DNA from: Scytalidium lignicola
Taxonomy: Eukaryota; Ascomycota; Leotiomycetes
DNA: 64,000 nucleotides
Direction of reading: 5' to 3'
Assembly (NCBI GenBank): GCA_002812745.2
Contig: NCSJ02000001.1
Coordinates: 186,001 to 250,000 of the forward strand
In this document: positions 1 to 12,700 of the stretch, piece after piece
Layout of the letters: every line of letters starts with the position of its first letter
Position numbering within the stretch: the first letter of the stretch is position 1
Made by a program: the position numbers and the translations under genes
Notes under the pieces: model-generated
What the model saw: only the letters and a program-made list of their open reading frames with translations
What the model was told of the DNA's origin: nothing
Databases searched by the model: none

Positions 1-1256
1 TTGCAGAGATGGAGTCTGACAAAGCAGAACCTAGAGCAGCAAGTATCTTGGCAGGTTTGGGTTTTTCTCCAGAACGGCAGCAATTCGCAACAAAGACATT
101 CTCCGGAGGTTGGCGTATGCGGTTGGCATTAGCTCGAGCCCTCTTTTGTGAACCAGACCTCCTCCTTCTTGACGAACCGTCAAACATGTTGGATGTCCCT
201 TCCATCACCTTCCTTTCCAACTATTTACAGACTTACCCAAGTACTGTTCTAGTAGTCAGTCACGACAGAGCTTTCTTAAACGAAGTTGCTACCGATATCA
301 TTCACCAACATTCCGAACGATTAGACTACTATAAGGGTGCCAATTTTGAATCCTTTTATGCGACCAAGGAAGAGCGACGAAAAACAGCTAAGAGAGAATA
401 CGAGAACCAAATGGCACAGCGTGCCCATCTTCAGGCCTTTATTGATAAATTCCGTTATAACGCTGCAAAATCGTCTGAAGCGCAATCCAGGATCAAGAAA
501 CTTGAGAAGATGCCAGTATTGGAAGCGCCAGAGAGCGAATATATAGTTCATTTCAAATTTCCTGACGTGGAAAAATTGTCTCCTCCAATTATCCAGATGA
601 CTAATGTGAGCTTCGGCTACTCCAAAGACAATATTCTCCTCAGGAACGTTGATCTGGATGTCCAGCTTGACTCGCGGATAGGTATTGTTGGACCTAACGG
701 GGCAGGTAAAACTACAGTTTTGAAACTCCTGATTGGCAGATTACAACCTACCACTGGCCTTATCTCTCAGAATCCCCGACTCCGGGTAGGATACTTTGCC
801 CAGCATCACGTCGATGCACTGGACCTAAATCAGAGCGCTGTGGGCTTCATGGCTAAAGCATATCCAGGAAAACAAGATGAAGAATATCGAAGGCATCTGG
901 GAGCTTTTGGTATCACAGGTATGACTGGCTTACAGAAGATGGAACTACTTTCAGGAGGTCAAAAGTCTCGTGTAGCATTTGCTTGTCTTTCCTTGACAAA
1001 TCCTCATATTCTTGTTCTTGATGAACCTTCCAATCATTTAGATATTGAGGCTATGGATGCGCTCTCTTCGGCGTTACAACAGTTCCAAGGTGGCGTTTTG
1101 ATGGTCAGTCACGATGTTACTATGCTACAGACTGTTTGTACGAGTCTTTGGGTGTGTGATAATGGCATTGTTGAGAAGTTCCCTGGCGATGTAAAGGCCT
1201 ATAAGAAGAGGATTACTGCTCAAGCAGATGCTGCTGGGGTTGTTCAAGCTCACTAG
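1..1256 (+). CDS. GCN20/ABCF3-type ABC-F translation factor, 5' partial
   Basis: This is the C-terminal part of an ABC-F ATPase of the Gcn20/ABCF3 family, a soluble cytosolic protein without membrane segments. In yeast Gcn20 binds Gcn1 and ribosomes and helps activate the Gcn2 kinase during amino-acid starvation. The frame is already open at base 1, so the gene starts to the left of the window. About 417 of the usual ~750 residues are present. The end of the first ATPase domain is visible: signature FSGGWRMRLALARAL, then Walker B LLLLDEPSNMLD. A charged linker follows (KSSEAQSRIKKLEK). The second domain is complete: Walker A GPNGAGKTT, signature LLSGGQKSRVA, Walker B ILVLDEPSNHLD and switch His in MVSHD. 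LDEPSNMLD in the first domain fits Gcn20. No intron is needed and the stop is TAG at 1254-1256. Confidence 0.95.
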   Translation, partial: AEMESDKAEPRAASILAGLGFSPERQQFATKTFSGGWRMRLALARALFCEPDLLLLDEPSNMLDVPSITFLSNYLQTYPSTVLVVSHDRAFLNEVATDIIHQHSERLDYYKGANFESFYATKEERRKTAKREYENQMAQRAHLQAFIDKFRYNAAKSSEAQSRIKKLEKMPVLEAPESEYIVHFKFPDVEKLSPPIIQMTNVSFGYSKDNILLRNVDLDVQLDSRIGIVGPNGAGKTTVLKLLIGRLQPTTGLISQNPRLRVGYFAQHHVDALDLNQSAVGFMAKAYPGKQDEEYRRHLGAFGITGMTGLQKMELLSGGQKSRVAFACLSLTNPHILVLDEPSNHLDIEAMDALSSALQQFQGGVLMVSHDVTMLQTVCTSLWVCDNGIVEKFPGDVKAYKKRITAQADAAGVVQAH

Positions 1257-1816
1257 AGAGATTATTATGATAGAATATAATGAAGTTTATGACCTCAATG
1301 AGCTATGCGGTTACGTTTTCCGTCACACTCTGTAGATACGTATTGTTTTCTTGTCATGTAAACTCCCCCTTGGACCTTTTTCTTCTTCCTTAATTGATAA
1401 ACTAGATGCGTCTCGCATATCCATTCAGTTTCTATCGCCGACCCTATTATTGGCAATTCTATCATTAAAAAAANTTACAAATACGTGGGAAAGGGGAAAC
1501 TGACCCTACTTTTCAATATTGTAGCTTCTACTCAAAAGCAGTTGCTTTTCAAATAAAATGTCGGTTGCTGTCTGCATAGGAAATTTGTGAAACTTACGTA
1601 CTACCAGTTATATACAACGTCTATTTTACCCTTATTCAATAAGTTACTCCTTTTTCAAGCTGAGAAATACAGGACGCCAAATCTAAAGAGAAATCAAGCA
1701 ATCACAAAACTTCGTAGAATACTGATTTATCCTACTTTATATTCCTTCTACTTCATCACCCAAGCTCTGATACCCATCCTTCAATACACCAATGATTATC
1801 CAACCTTCCGCTAAGA
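1257..1816. other. Intergenic, 3' flank of the ABC-F gene
   Basis: AT-rich spacer between two convergent genes. It probably holds both 3' UTRs. An N follows an A-run at 1474. A 75-codon open frame at 1587-1814 has no recognisable protein features. I see nothing else. Confidence 0.5.
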
Positions 1817-2316
1817 CTAGAATATACCATGCGTCATCTCTGGACTTTCATCCATAGGCTTCCCGCTAAGATTATAAGTCTGTGATACGGCATCCCAAGC
1901 TTCTTGTGCAGCTCCACCGATCCATCCTTTCTCCTGAAAATAGTTTATCAAGACACACACGTAATACCTGCACTCTAGCATTAACGGCCCATAGTGATAC
2001 TTTTGATAGCCTCGCTGGAGTATTCCACCAATAACATCCCCAACGGTCAAGTTTTGCTGAGTAGGATAAGATATGTGGAAGACAACGCCACTTGACAAGA
2101 CGCATTCGAGGTTTGATATCACAAGGATATCTGACATCGGTGACATATCGAGCTGAATTGATTTGAATTCTGAAATTCGAAGATAAATAGTCCAGTGATT
2201 CACGTTAATGATACCACCATCTTTGCCGGAGTTGGAGTGTGTGCAGCCAAAATTATGTTTGTGACTACGAGACTGTTGTCTGCGTCGTTTATATCAATAT
2301 AGCGAGGGTTACTCAT
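1817..2316 (-). pseudogene. DUF7770-like hypothetical protein, frameshifted
   Basis: The family is uncharacterised; the resemblance to fungal DUF7770 proteins is from memory. The first ATG is at 2316 and gives a segment ending in NIILAAHTPTPAK. The family-like core begins GGIINVNHWTIYLRIS and continues to the stop at 1817. It contains a V-x-D-V-I-x-G repeat-like stretch, a YHYGPLMLECRYYVCVLI segment and a C-terminal helix. The two parts are in different frames and meet around 2226-2236, inside the run encoding K-D-G-G. One missing base there explains the break. No plausible intron lies at the joint, so this is either a one-base pseudogene or a sequencing error of the kind seen elsewhere in this assembly. 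It converges on the ABC-F gene. The expected length is about 165 residues. Confidence 0.5.
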
Positions 2317-4983
2317 GGCTCTATAATATAAGTTAATATGGGATATTTTGATCTAACTGAAAATTTTATACGACTCTACTTACAAGCCTTGTTCAAATAT
2401 ATTCTATGGAAATGTGGGCGTGGTTTATAGATTCGGAAATGCTATAGCAAAGAATCTTTGAGGAATTGGTGAATAAATCTAGGGATCAGAGAAAGGGAAC
2501 AATTTGCGAATTGATTGTTATAAATCGGTGTCTTTCCTTGGAAAGAAGGTTAAGAAAGAGGCAGACTAAAGATGCAAGCTTAAACAAGAGAGAAAAACTC
2601 AGTCTTATATATTCCGTTCGTGCCCTCAAGGTTGCCCGCATTGTTGGATCTGTTGTGTTGGCAGCCTTGCTTCGCGGTTAATTGCCTGGCCTGCAGTAGC
2701 AAGCCATACCTCGACTACCTCGACTTTGTTCTATATATGATATTTCGTAGATTAAGATTAAATGAATTGATTATTATTCCTGGTTTAATCAATTTATAAG
2801 CTTTATTTCGTTAGTTTTGAGCATTTCAGCTGATGGTGACTCATACAGCAAAATATGCTTTGTGCGCTTTTTACAATAAATACAATGATTGTTGGACTCC
2901 ACATTTCGACCCCTGATATATTGTCTTTCGAAGACCATTTGTCCCTTGCCATGGCTGCAGCATCAATCACCAACGGACGCATATATCTGACTGGACACAC
3001 TAAAACTTAGTGTCTTTTTGCTGTGCGAAAGTATAACGATCTTGAGAATAATGTTGAGTAGTATCTTGTGGACATCTCTGATTTGAGGGACCTGGTCGTG
3101 CTGATCTGTCCCAGTTCATTAACAAGATTACTACATCCAGAACTTGATATATAATGAAAATCAAGTAATAAATTCACTGCATAGCAAAATTGACAAGAGA
3201 ATCCACTAGAGGATCCGCGGAGAACATTCTTCTACAGGTGTGTAGTTCTAGGCAGTAATCTGTATCTTATTTTATTATAATAGAAAAGTGGTGAATTTGC
3301 CGGTAGCTTTCCTGGCAAAGAAAGATGGAATAACCTCCTGTTGTGGTTTGGGGGAGGAGCACGCGACACTTGGAAACCCTTTTCTATTCATGGGCTATTC
3401 TGAGACAAAAAAGGTGCTGATGTGTCAAAAGAGAAAATGGAAAAGGAACCACCGGGAAAAAGAAAAGTGAAACATAAATCTGGAACTTCTAGAAAACGAA
3501 TAAAATAGCTATCGTGGCATCAATGGTTCCTTTTTTTTNAGAAAATGGAAGCGATATGCATCATGTACCCATACTGCGCTGTATATGTATATGTGTACTT
3601 GTGCTTTGACATGGAGTCTAGATCTTTGGTATAGCTATGGTTCACAAATGCCCCCAAAGGTTATTTTTTTNGTTGGGTGGAAAAAGAAAGCAATACTTCC
3701 TTTTTTTTNATTAGCGTTTTACGTTATGGTATTATAGGAAGCTAGATGTTGTTTTGAAGTCTCTGCTTCTATAGTTACGTGAACTGCATTTTGATCATGT
3801 TCGACTGAAAGTTCGATAAATGAGGGCTCCAGTTATCTCAATCAGTTGTGGTTGAAAAGGTAGTTGGAATTTGATATATGGAGTTTTCCTTCATACCTTC
3901 CTTTGAAGTTTAATTATATTTTATGCATAGAAAGACTTAACAAGACTTATAAATATTGAAATTGATATAAAAACACTTGCCTTCTTCGAAAAGGTAGGAT
4001 TTCTCTTTCAATCTCATGTGCAATTGATTTTACCTCAAATCTTCAGTCAATATCTCTTGTACTATATTCTCCTCCCATACCCTCACTCGTCCCACCTAAA
4101 AACTCAGAGAGAACAACCCCTGGACTATAGCAAGTAGGATTCTAAACTTTCTTTTTTGCTATAGCCACGGTACAAATATTGATGCTACTTCTACAGCTTA
4201 TGTATTTACTTAGCTGGATATGATTCAGCAGTAGATCCTAGTCCCGATCCAATCTATTAAGGCTACCTTGAACCATGTCACTGTTCGTTGCCATGCAGCA
4301 TTGATTTCACCATAGCCAAACTTAATTATGTTTTGATTGAAGCAACCCTTAATAAAAAAGCGGGTTGGGGTGATCATAGCAAAATTATTTTGGCGGTAGC
4401 GGGTGAAGATGAAGGCTGTAACCAGGAATCATAGAGTAAAGGGGGGATCCTTTACACGTCCCATAAAGGAGTTCGAGTGAATAAAGCACTGCACCAAAAG
4501 ACGAAAACCGATATTAAGAAGGATGGATGGATCTTACCTTGTTTGCAGTATTTTAGGTTGAATGATCCCCTTTGAGAGAATATCTCAAGATCATGACAAA
4601 ATTGCATACGGCAAACCTCCAAGTATTCTTGTGGTGTACTCAAATCATATAAAATAGTAATGTGTCTTAGTAATATCTGGAATATAGCTGATCTTCGAAG
4701 GCTCGGAATAAAACCCAAGATGTACGGCATGACGTAGGGACAGGGGAAAGCGTTTTTCCAACAGCATTTGCATCCTGTTTAACGTCGTGGCTGAGCGAGA
4801 CTGATAATTCTATAAAAGGTCTACCATAGCGATCATCACCAATATATAGATCTTGAAAGATGTCTTTGTGAATCCTCTACCTTTATTATCCAGGTAGGTC
4901 AAATATACAACATTGTGATCAATGCCTAAAACCTAGATTCTCCTAAAGCGTCAAACCCCACCAACGTTGGCACTGGTGATTTC
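2317..4983. other. Gene-poor AT-rich stretch
   Basis: 2.7 kb with no protein I can support. Short T-runs ending in N occur near 3539, 3671 and 3709. A 92-codon open frame on the minus strand (4452-4730) has no recognisable motif. No tRNA, TIR or long repeat is evident. Confidence 0.5.
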
Positions 4984-5886
4984 ATGTTACCATCCACCAT
5001 CGAAAATATGTCTTATCCGCTAGAAGGAAGAGATTTAAAGAGTATTACCGATGAGGAGTTGGTCGATACCTGGCACGCCTCAAAACGGCAAGCTTCAAAT
5101 AGGGGCTCCTTCGACGACGACTGCCTTCATGTGGTCCAGATTACGTCTACAGCAATTATGAAAATGAATATGTCTGTAGAGGCAGAGATCGTCAATATGG
5201 AAGAGGTCCTTAAGAAAAGTTCTGTCCCAGTGCCACGTCTCTACAGGTCTGGGTCTGCAAGACAGCTTGAGTACATCATTACGGAGTATATCGATGGAGA
5301 ACGTCTCGACCGTATCGGATGGGAGACTCGCACAGAGAGGGAGCGACAGCATATTAAGGCTGAGATCAAGAAGGCCTTTATTTCATTGTCTAATATTCGA
5401 GGCACAGTTCCAGGCCCAGTCAAGAATATTGCACAGGGCCGATTATTCAGTGTGTATGGCGCCCACACCAAGTTCAGCACTGTGCGCGAGTTGGAAGAGT
5501 TGTTGACTGCAAAACTCTTTGGGAAGGGAAGTCTTATAGGGGCTTTTGATCAGCTGGTTATGTGTCATATGGATTTGAACATGAGGAACCTCATATTTGA
5601 CAAGAATAATCGTCTTTTCTTTCTGGACTGGGCAGATTCTGGCTACTACCCACCAGAATCCCAAGAGGCTCTTCTTCTACACGACATTCAACTTACTCAC
5701 CCTGACTCTGCGTGGGAGCAGGACTTACTTGAAGTTCACAGAGAACTGTACGGGTCTGGAAATGAGGAGGTAGTGGCGAAGCTCATACGCGTTATACAAA
5801 ACAACAATGGCCCCAGAGGAGCTTCACATCTTGTAAATGACAAGCAGAGCGCTGGAGAACCTACTTTCGTTCCTAGGAAGTCATAG
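4984..5886 (+). CDS. Aminoglycoside-phosphotransferase (APH) family protein
   Basis: A 300-residue single-exon protein with the APH/choline-kinase-like fold that is greatly expanded in filamentous fungi. Substrates of these fungal members are mostly unknown. Kinase-like elements are present: a beta-strand lysine in STAIMKMN (K60), an acidic helix VEAEIVNMEEVL, a hinge YIITEYIDGERL near 97-108, the catalytic loop CHMDLNMRNLIFD (H195, D197, N202) and the metal-binding LDWADSGYYPP (D215). All residues needed for phosphotransfer appear conserved. The N-terminus is short and lacks a clear glycine-rich loop. The start at 4984 gives MLPSTIENMS; a second ATG at 5008 is an equally reasonable start. 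The C-terminal ~40 residues are probably disordered. It is isolated in gene-poor flanks, so context gives no clue to its substrate. Confidence 0.82.
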   Translation: MLPSTIENMSYPLEGRDLKSITDEELVDTWHASKRQASNRGSFDDDCLHVVQITSTAIMKMNMSVEAEIVNMEEVLKKSSVPVPRLYRSGSARQLEYIITEYIDGERLDRIGWETRTERERQHIKAEIKKAFISLSNIRGTVPGPVKNIAQGRLFSVYGAHTKFSTVRELEELLTAKLFGKGSLIGAFDQLVMCHMDLNMRNLIFDKNNRLFFLDWADSGYYPPESQEALLLHDIQLTHPDSAWEQDLLEVHRELYGSGNEEVVAKLIRVIQNNNGPRGASHLVNDKQSAGEPTFVPRKS

Positions 5887-6439
5887 AGACATACACAGGG
5901 AATGAGAAGGAAAGTCTGGGAAATTCCGTCACATAGGAAGGCAGTTCTGAGAGGATTCCCTAGACTGAAGAATGAGAACACGAAAAGATACCGTGAAGGA
6001 AGGAGATAGGGATATGCAAGAGGGATTTTGGCATATTTCCATCTATGATCCCAACTAGATCACCCTACATCCCATGCAAGTTCATAAAAATGGAGACAAA
6101 GAAGGGGTGGAATAGGATGAGCAGAGGCAGAGAATATTGATGGCTGTGAAATTTAAAGGGGTTACCGCTGCAAGCAAGTGAGAATTGCCAGCACGTGAGC
6201 TAGACAACGACAAGAAGAAACTCTAAACCCACGTTATTATATATGCTCTTATTGTATTATGTCTGTCGAGCCTTTTCTTTTTCTTTCAGTAGGTTTATGC
6301 TGCTTGTCAAGTCTCTGAAGCAAAAAAAAAAGGGGCAACACCTAGATAGAAACAAACTTAACGAAGCAATTTCAGAACATATTTTGCAGAATCACTCCGT
6401 CAAACTTAATTTTCATATCAACATATTAACAAAGCAATA
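5887..6439. other. Intergenic, 3' of the APH gene
   Basis: Purine-rich then AT-rich spacer leading into the miniature element at 6440. No supported gene; the 65-codon frame at 6243-6440 contains a low-complexity lysine run only. Confidence 0.45.
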
Positions 6440-6736
6440 ACTGGTCCTACTGATCACCCAGTCTGACCGATCACTGAAATTTGCCGCAAAATCGAGTGAA
6501 ATAAACCCCTTTATAAACCCAACCACCATAAAATAATATAACCAAATATTAGTTTCTTTTAGACACCTCAATCACAAACATCAATTTTAACTATATCACA
6601 AATAGCTAAACCATTTTTAAAACTTAATATTCAGCATATGACCAATCATATTATTTCGAATTCAAATTTCACACATGTCTTTTTACTCTCAATCTTTGCT
6701 GTAAATTTCAACGATCTTTAGGACCGGGATTTACGT
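6440..6736. mobile_element. Degenerate MITE copy 1 (TA-flanked)
   Basis: About 297 bp, AT-rich inside and without coding capacity, flanked by TA on both sides (6438-6439 and 6737-6738). Read as reverse complement, the right end starts ACGTAAATCCCGGTCC and continues through TGAAATTTACAGCAAA. The left end reads TGGTCCTACTGATCACCC followed by CGATCACTGAAATTTGCCGC. Both match the terminal inverted repeat of the clearer copy at 40531-40955. The TIR here is diverged, with a gap in one arm. TA target duplication and TIR-only structure suggest a non-autonomous Tc1/mariner-type element. No transposase is present in the window. Confidence 0.6.
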
Positions 6737-9700
6737 TACTTACCCCTTTTCCAAATTTCCCCCAATGGAAAANCTTCCCTAAATAGGAATAAAAAGCTAA
6801 AATATAACATAAACCACAAGTACATGTACAGTACAGCAACCACCCCCCCAAAAAAAACTCACAGCTTGATAACTCACTTGTCCAGTACAGTACGTACGTA
6901 GTCCTGTATCAAAACCGCAGTTCCAAGCGACTTAGTCATTGAATTGAAGGACAAGTACTCCGTACCCCCCCTGTACCTGGTTGTTGCTGACAGGCTTTTT
7001 CGCGCGGTAACAGGCGAACAGCGAAAAANGGCCTGCAACTTTTCGCGCGCAAGGCTTCTGGTAGGCTGCAGTACGAGATCGGAGGTACCTGAGACATTCG
7101 ATGCGAAAGAAGCCCTGAAAGAGGGCAAGATGGGCGTCAGCGTCGGAACCTTACTTGCTGTGCCATTTTTTTGGTGTTATTTAATTTACACTTTCGTTTC
7201 CCGTGTACACAGTACTGTACTATGGGGACGATAGTGCAGTACTACTGCAGAGGCTGCAGAAACAACCTGATGATGACTACCGGACCCATCTCCTGTTTGT
7301 AATTATAATTAGTACCTTTTACATGCCGGTAATGTTTTACTACCCTCGGAAGTGGGCACTCTCTTTGCTTTGCTATGAAAAGAAAAGAAAAAGCCCCTCG
7401 GCAATCTCTCTCGCATATGTACGATGGGCTAATTACGTGCTTTGGTGCTTATTGGCATCCTGCTTCTTTGCTGCTAATAAAGTGCCAACGTCAACGGCAT
7501 CTGCCCACTCTCGTGTTGAGGTTGAGAGAGATATGTATGAGCTGCGCCGCAGACGGCCTTGTGTGAACTCTGGGATTCGGAAACGCCTTCTGCACCAGCC
7601 AGGTGAAATAAAAAGCCTCAATTCAATGAGGGCTTATGCAGAATCTTCAGTACCAGTACGGTAATTATCCTAACTGGCTATGCCGCCTCTACAGTACCCA
7701 ATTGAAAAGTCTAGTATTGGTTGGGGGCCGTTGTAAAAAATTGGCTGTCACAAAAGGAATTGGAGCGGAAGTGTTCTACCGGCTTAATTCCGTTTTATTT
7801 TGCAGTGTTATTATTCATCATGGACACTTTTCGTTGACGAAGCTTTATTCCGCATCAGCATGTTAGTCAGGTCTCTCTCTTCTGACAGCGTGAGAAGTTT
7901 AAAACCCCATTACGTCAAGAGGGTCTGATCCCCAATGTGAAATTTCCCAGGCCCCAAAAGGCGACGGAGATATGTCCAAGTATCGCACACCAGTCAGTGC
8001 GAATTGGTTCTCGTTAACCAATATCCACACACTTGTCAGTATTCTGCGCATAATGATGCATAGTACATTAGTTTTGGTGCCATGCCTCTGACGAGCCAAG
8101 CAAAGAAGTGAAGCTGGTTGCAAATCAGTGCATAAAACAGACCTTTGCCACCAAAAAGACGGAGAAAGGGCCTAGACGAGACGCGCGACTTTAACGCGTC
8201 TGCATGGGGGAAGAAAAACACACAGACGCTGCGAAGGGAAAGCGAGACGCGCTGCTGGAATTATTTCGGTTGTTGTCCCGGCAGCAGCGTCCCCATTTCC
8301 CATGTCGCAATCAGCCCGCTTTCCCAGCATTCCTTTCCCCTCTCCAGCGTCACATCGCGCAAGAGCCGTTCCCGCCATGGGCAATGAGTAATTAACACAT
8401 GTACGCCATGCGTCGTATGTTCCCACGGGAAAGGCAGAGGGAAACCAAGGTTATCAGATCAACAGCCCTCTTCCGGTGGCAAACAATTAGTTACTGTCAT
8501 GGCAAACGGTTGTGAAGCGGTAGAGGCAGAGATTAATTACACAAGTATTGATTTGCTGCAGTGGGAGCCGTGAGAGCCGTGCTTCTCCAAGCCCCTTGAG
8601 CGGAGAAAGTCTGTGAGTAACTCTGCAATTGGATGATCAGATCTGGATGATACGCATCCACCAACAGACCTCGCAGCGCTGGGGGCCATTAATCCATGCA
8701 TCGGATCACACTACCTGCAGCCTATGAGGCTCCCTAAAACCTGTTATTTGGGAGGCCGCTTCCAGACCGGAGGCGCCTGGGGGCGATGCGTTGGCAGACA
8801 GCCGTCCAAGCAGTTGGAAAGTTCGAGGAAACTTTATCGCTAGTTAGGTTTCTCGTCTCTGTGGCCATGGACAGACCGCCCTCTGAGTTGTACAGTACAG
8901 ATTGCTGCTGTTTGAAATTGATAAAGAGAGCGCTCTCTGAGAGGCTGTTGATGCTGCCCGTTTGCTCTATTTATTTTATTTTATTTGTTGAGATGTTGAG
9001 ATGTCGTATCACAATATCATGTGCCTGAAACCCAGAACTACGGAAGCCGCAGTCTACGCAACATCCACCACCTTTGATATGCGGGCATGGCGGGGTCCAT
9101 TTTTGGAGGCGAGTTCGATCGGCCGACGACAAACGCCAACCGAACTACGGTGGTATCGAATAGAATGGATCTTCCAACTCTAAATCGGAGACAATCGCGA
9201 TGATTGTTGATCAATAGGGTCAATACTGCCAATCTTCTGCAAGGGAAATATCTCTTCAATGTTGCGAGTGCGATGAGTGTCTCTGTGCTCTCGTGTTTGA
9301 CAGACCCGTTTGTGCCGTTGAAAAAGATGGCGTTAGATGGTTCCTTTTTTCCCTGGCTAGTCCATCTTGAAATCTTGAATCATGGTGGGAGGGGGGAGGA
9401 GAGGGGCATCTAAAAACAGATCCGACTTCCAAATGCAGATGGTCTGCCAGATCTACGGGAAATGCTCCTAAGAATATCCTCCGACGAAGATGGCCACTTC
9501 CACTTCCCCATCTGTTTGTTCATCCATTCCCCTTCGTGGTTTCTTAGTTTGACGTTGTATGGGCTTCAGATAGATAGATGGACATGAAACTGTAAGACTG
9601 GAGTTGCCCTCCACAGCACCAAGCACAAGCATGAGCACCAGCTACAGCTCCAAAACACCCAAAGCACGCACACGACAGGCTGCTGCTTCGGCAAAACGAC

Positions 9701-12700
9701 GCGGGCCAGTGATTTGCACGCGGCTCAACAGGTTGGCGGAAAAGTACAGTATGATGAGCACGCCTTGGCGCCTGTAGCCGTGTCGAAGGCACAGTACATC
9801 CGTACGGAGTACTCGATACCGTGTACTCTCCAGCCGTCTTCCTACACTTTGAACCCGGCAGCTTTCCCCTTAAGGCTCATTGCCGGTCTCGATGTTTGGA
9901 GTGACCAATTGAGTGAGTGGATGGAAGGAAGTATGAGGAGGAGAGAGGAAGCTCGGACAAATATTATGCCTTTAACTATCAGCCATAAGGCGCAAACCCG
10001 TGGCGTATTTTTTGCTAGGGATCGCACTGGGACGCACTGGGATGCTTCCATGCGCACTCAGCTTCTAAGCCAGCTGAAGGCGCCCCACCGGTGGGCTGCA
10101 CGCGAGGGGTTCGGCGCCTGGACCTGCACCCAATTGACACCTGCACTGGGCCAGTCCCGTACCAGCTTTTTTACCTTAATGAGCTGTGGGACGCTGCAGT
10201 AATTAAAGCGTATCTTGATCATCGATCAACCTGGGAAATCCGTTCGAAGAGTGGAGAGCAGAAACAGAGAAATGTGCGCGCATTCATCACCTCGTGTTCC
10301 ACCAGCCAGCGTGCCAGCCAGCCAGCTACCGTCTTTCTCGGCGAGCTGCTTGCCAGTCGTGCCAGTGCTTGGAGGAGGAGGATTTACTTTCCCTTAGTTT
10401 CTGCTGGGTTGCTCAGTGCTGCTTTTGTTGCCGCATCAAGGAGGGAGGGCCCTGTCTGTATAGTACAGTACAGTATATATTATTGGAGAAAGCCGTGTGT
10501 AAGTCAATTTGGGAAAGCCGTGGAGGGAACTAACGAGGCAGAACGGAGACATTTCTACAGTAATTATTCATGTCTTCGATTCGATCCAACCAAGTGCTCA
10601 TGGATAGCTCGTGGATACAAGCTCGAGACACACAATCTGGAGGGGCATAATTCTGACGAGAGCATCGCATCATCGCATCATCGCATCGTCGCAACTTCTC
10701 ACATCATTGCGGCAAATTCGGCGTGGGTGCTTGGACGGAGAAGGGGATTGTTTACTGTAGTTGTCTTATGTTGACATTATATACCCCATTAATATCCACC
10801 TTTATACAAACCATGATGTTACCGCACTCCACCCCAAACAAACAGGATTAGCGAGCAGGTGCAACCACAGACAGGCCACCGGCTGGCTCCAGCGGCTGAC
10901 ATCTGAAACACTTTCGGCGCTGCGACGATGAATGCAGTCTTGGGGTGGTGGTCTTCGATGATTATGGCATCTTTGGTGGCCTGCACCCGATTCCGGCTAT
11001 AATTGTACGTACTGACGGCACTGTACACAAACACACACACCAAAAAAGCCTGGAGCACCAGAAGCACCGTGAGTCCATCCATGTCTGTGCCGCCTTTTGT
11101 AATTTATGGTGAGGATGAACGGGATCCAAAAGCACCAAGCCGAAGAAGAAGTCTTTCCGAGTGTTGATTACTTGTACTTGTAATTGAATTGAACTGAATC
11201 TAATTCAAAGCACACACAAAAAAANGCGGTTGCGTGCCGTTGCCTGAAGTAGGAAAGTAGCATTTCATTTCATTTGCCAGACGGGCTGCTTGGGGTCGCG
11301 TGTGTTGCTGTGCTGCTGGTCCTTAATAATGCCACAATTAAAGCTTGCAGCGACCAACTAATTCCAAGACATACAGTGTCCAAGTATCATGGATCCCCAT
11401 GGTTTATTATTTTTTTTTTGTTGACGGGCCACACACTCGTCTAGAAAGGGTTGAACATGTCCCGGAATTTGCACGCATTTTACGGAATTACTGTACTGTA
11501 CTTGTGTAGTTATTTCAGGAATTAATTGCCGATATTTTTTTGTTGTCTGGATCGTTGGGAAGGCTGCACGTTTTTTTTGGAGCTTTAATTAGAGAGAATT
11601 GGAAAAAGGAAAAAAAAAAAACATATCACAATACAGCAAAAATGGGTTTTGATCTAGGGAATAAGACAGAGACGGAGATAATATAGATTGATGAATTCAA
11701 TTTCAATTTCATTTCAATTGAATTGAATAATGTAAGACAAAAAGAAAAGAGGCCCCCGCTCTCTCTCTCTTGCATAGCCCATCTTTCCAACCTGATGGCT
11801 TGGCCGGTGCAAGCTGAGCGCTCGCAGCAGCAAGCAGGCAAAATACCGCAACAACCGGGGCCAAACGAAAAAAAAAAAGGTGTTTCATAGCAAAAAAGTT
11901 ACTCTTTGTAGAATAGAAGCAGTGAGCGAAAATCTAAATCTGACAAAATGTAAATGACCGTGCTCTCATGCTCCCTCGGGACTCTAACTCTACTGAGACT
12001 TATCATCATCATCAATCATCCCTGGGGGGGAAAATAAGCGGGCGTGGGCGTTGTCTGGGAAGGAAACGAGAAAGAAAGAAAGAATGAATGAAAGACAAGA
12101 CAGAACCGAAAAAAAANCAGGGCCGCGGGCGACGGCGGGGCCGAAGCTGCGGGAGGATGATGAGATGGAAGAACCAACTACGGACGGTCGTTTGACTGTA
12201 TGTATTTTGGAGCAGGATTCCGGTACTGTACTGTTACTGTTACTGCTACTGTTACTTATTAATTGAGGGGAGGGGGAAGGAGAGAGAGAGCTCACATCAT
12301 CATTTAGCATGGAAAGAAGAGGGGCCGTTTTTTTGGGTTTCCTTGGTTCCTTGCTTCACGTCGGAGGGCACAGGCATTTGGGGTGTGCTGTGAGACTATT
12401 ACAAAGTGTGCGCAGTGGTTAGTGGGAAGGAGAGATGGTGATGATGAAGATGTAGGAATATTTTGATATTGTTGATGTTGGGGAATTGGGAATTGCTGTA
12501 TCTGTTTGTTGTGTTGTATTGTGCACCGCCCTTTCTCTGTCTACAGCACGATAACTTACTGTACAGTACTAGAAATGTATCAATCAAGGTACTGGACTGG
12601 TACCTGTTGATTACTGTAGATTATCATATTGACAGCCCTGTTGAATGCCAATGCTCTGCCCGCTGCTGGGGGTCAGGGCCCAGTCCCGCGCCGTCGTACA

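Noticed and set aside
6944..7664. Overlapping frames of 96 and 153 codons
   Set aside because: They cross an N and the GTAC repeat field and show no protein features.
10091..10774. 227-codon open frame in the gene desert
   Set aside because: No family motif, irregular composition, and no start context or splice partners. Long chance frames are expected in GC-richer DNA.
10819..11082. 87-codon minus-strand frame with an N-terminal hydrophobic segment
   Set aside because: The hydrophobic stretch alone is weak evidence, and the rest has no recognisable domain.
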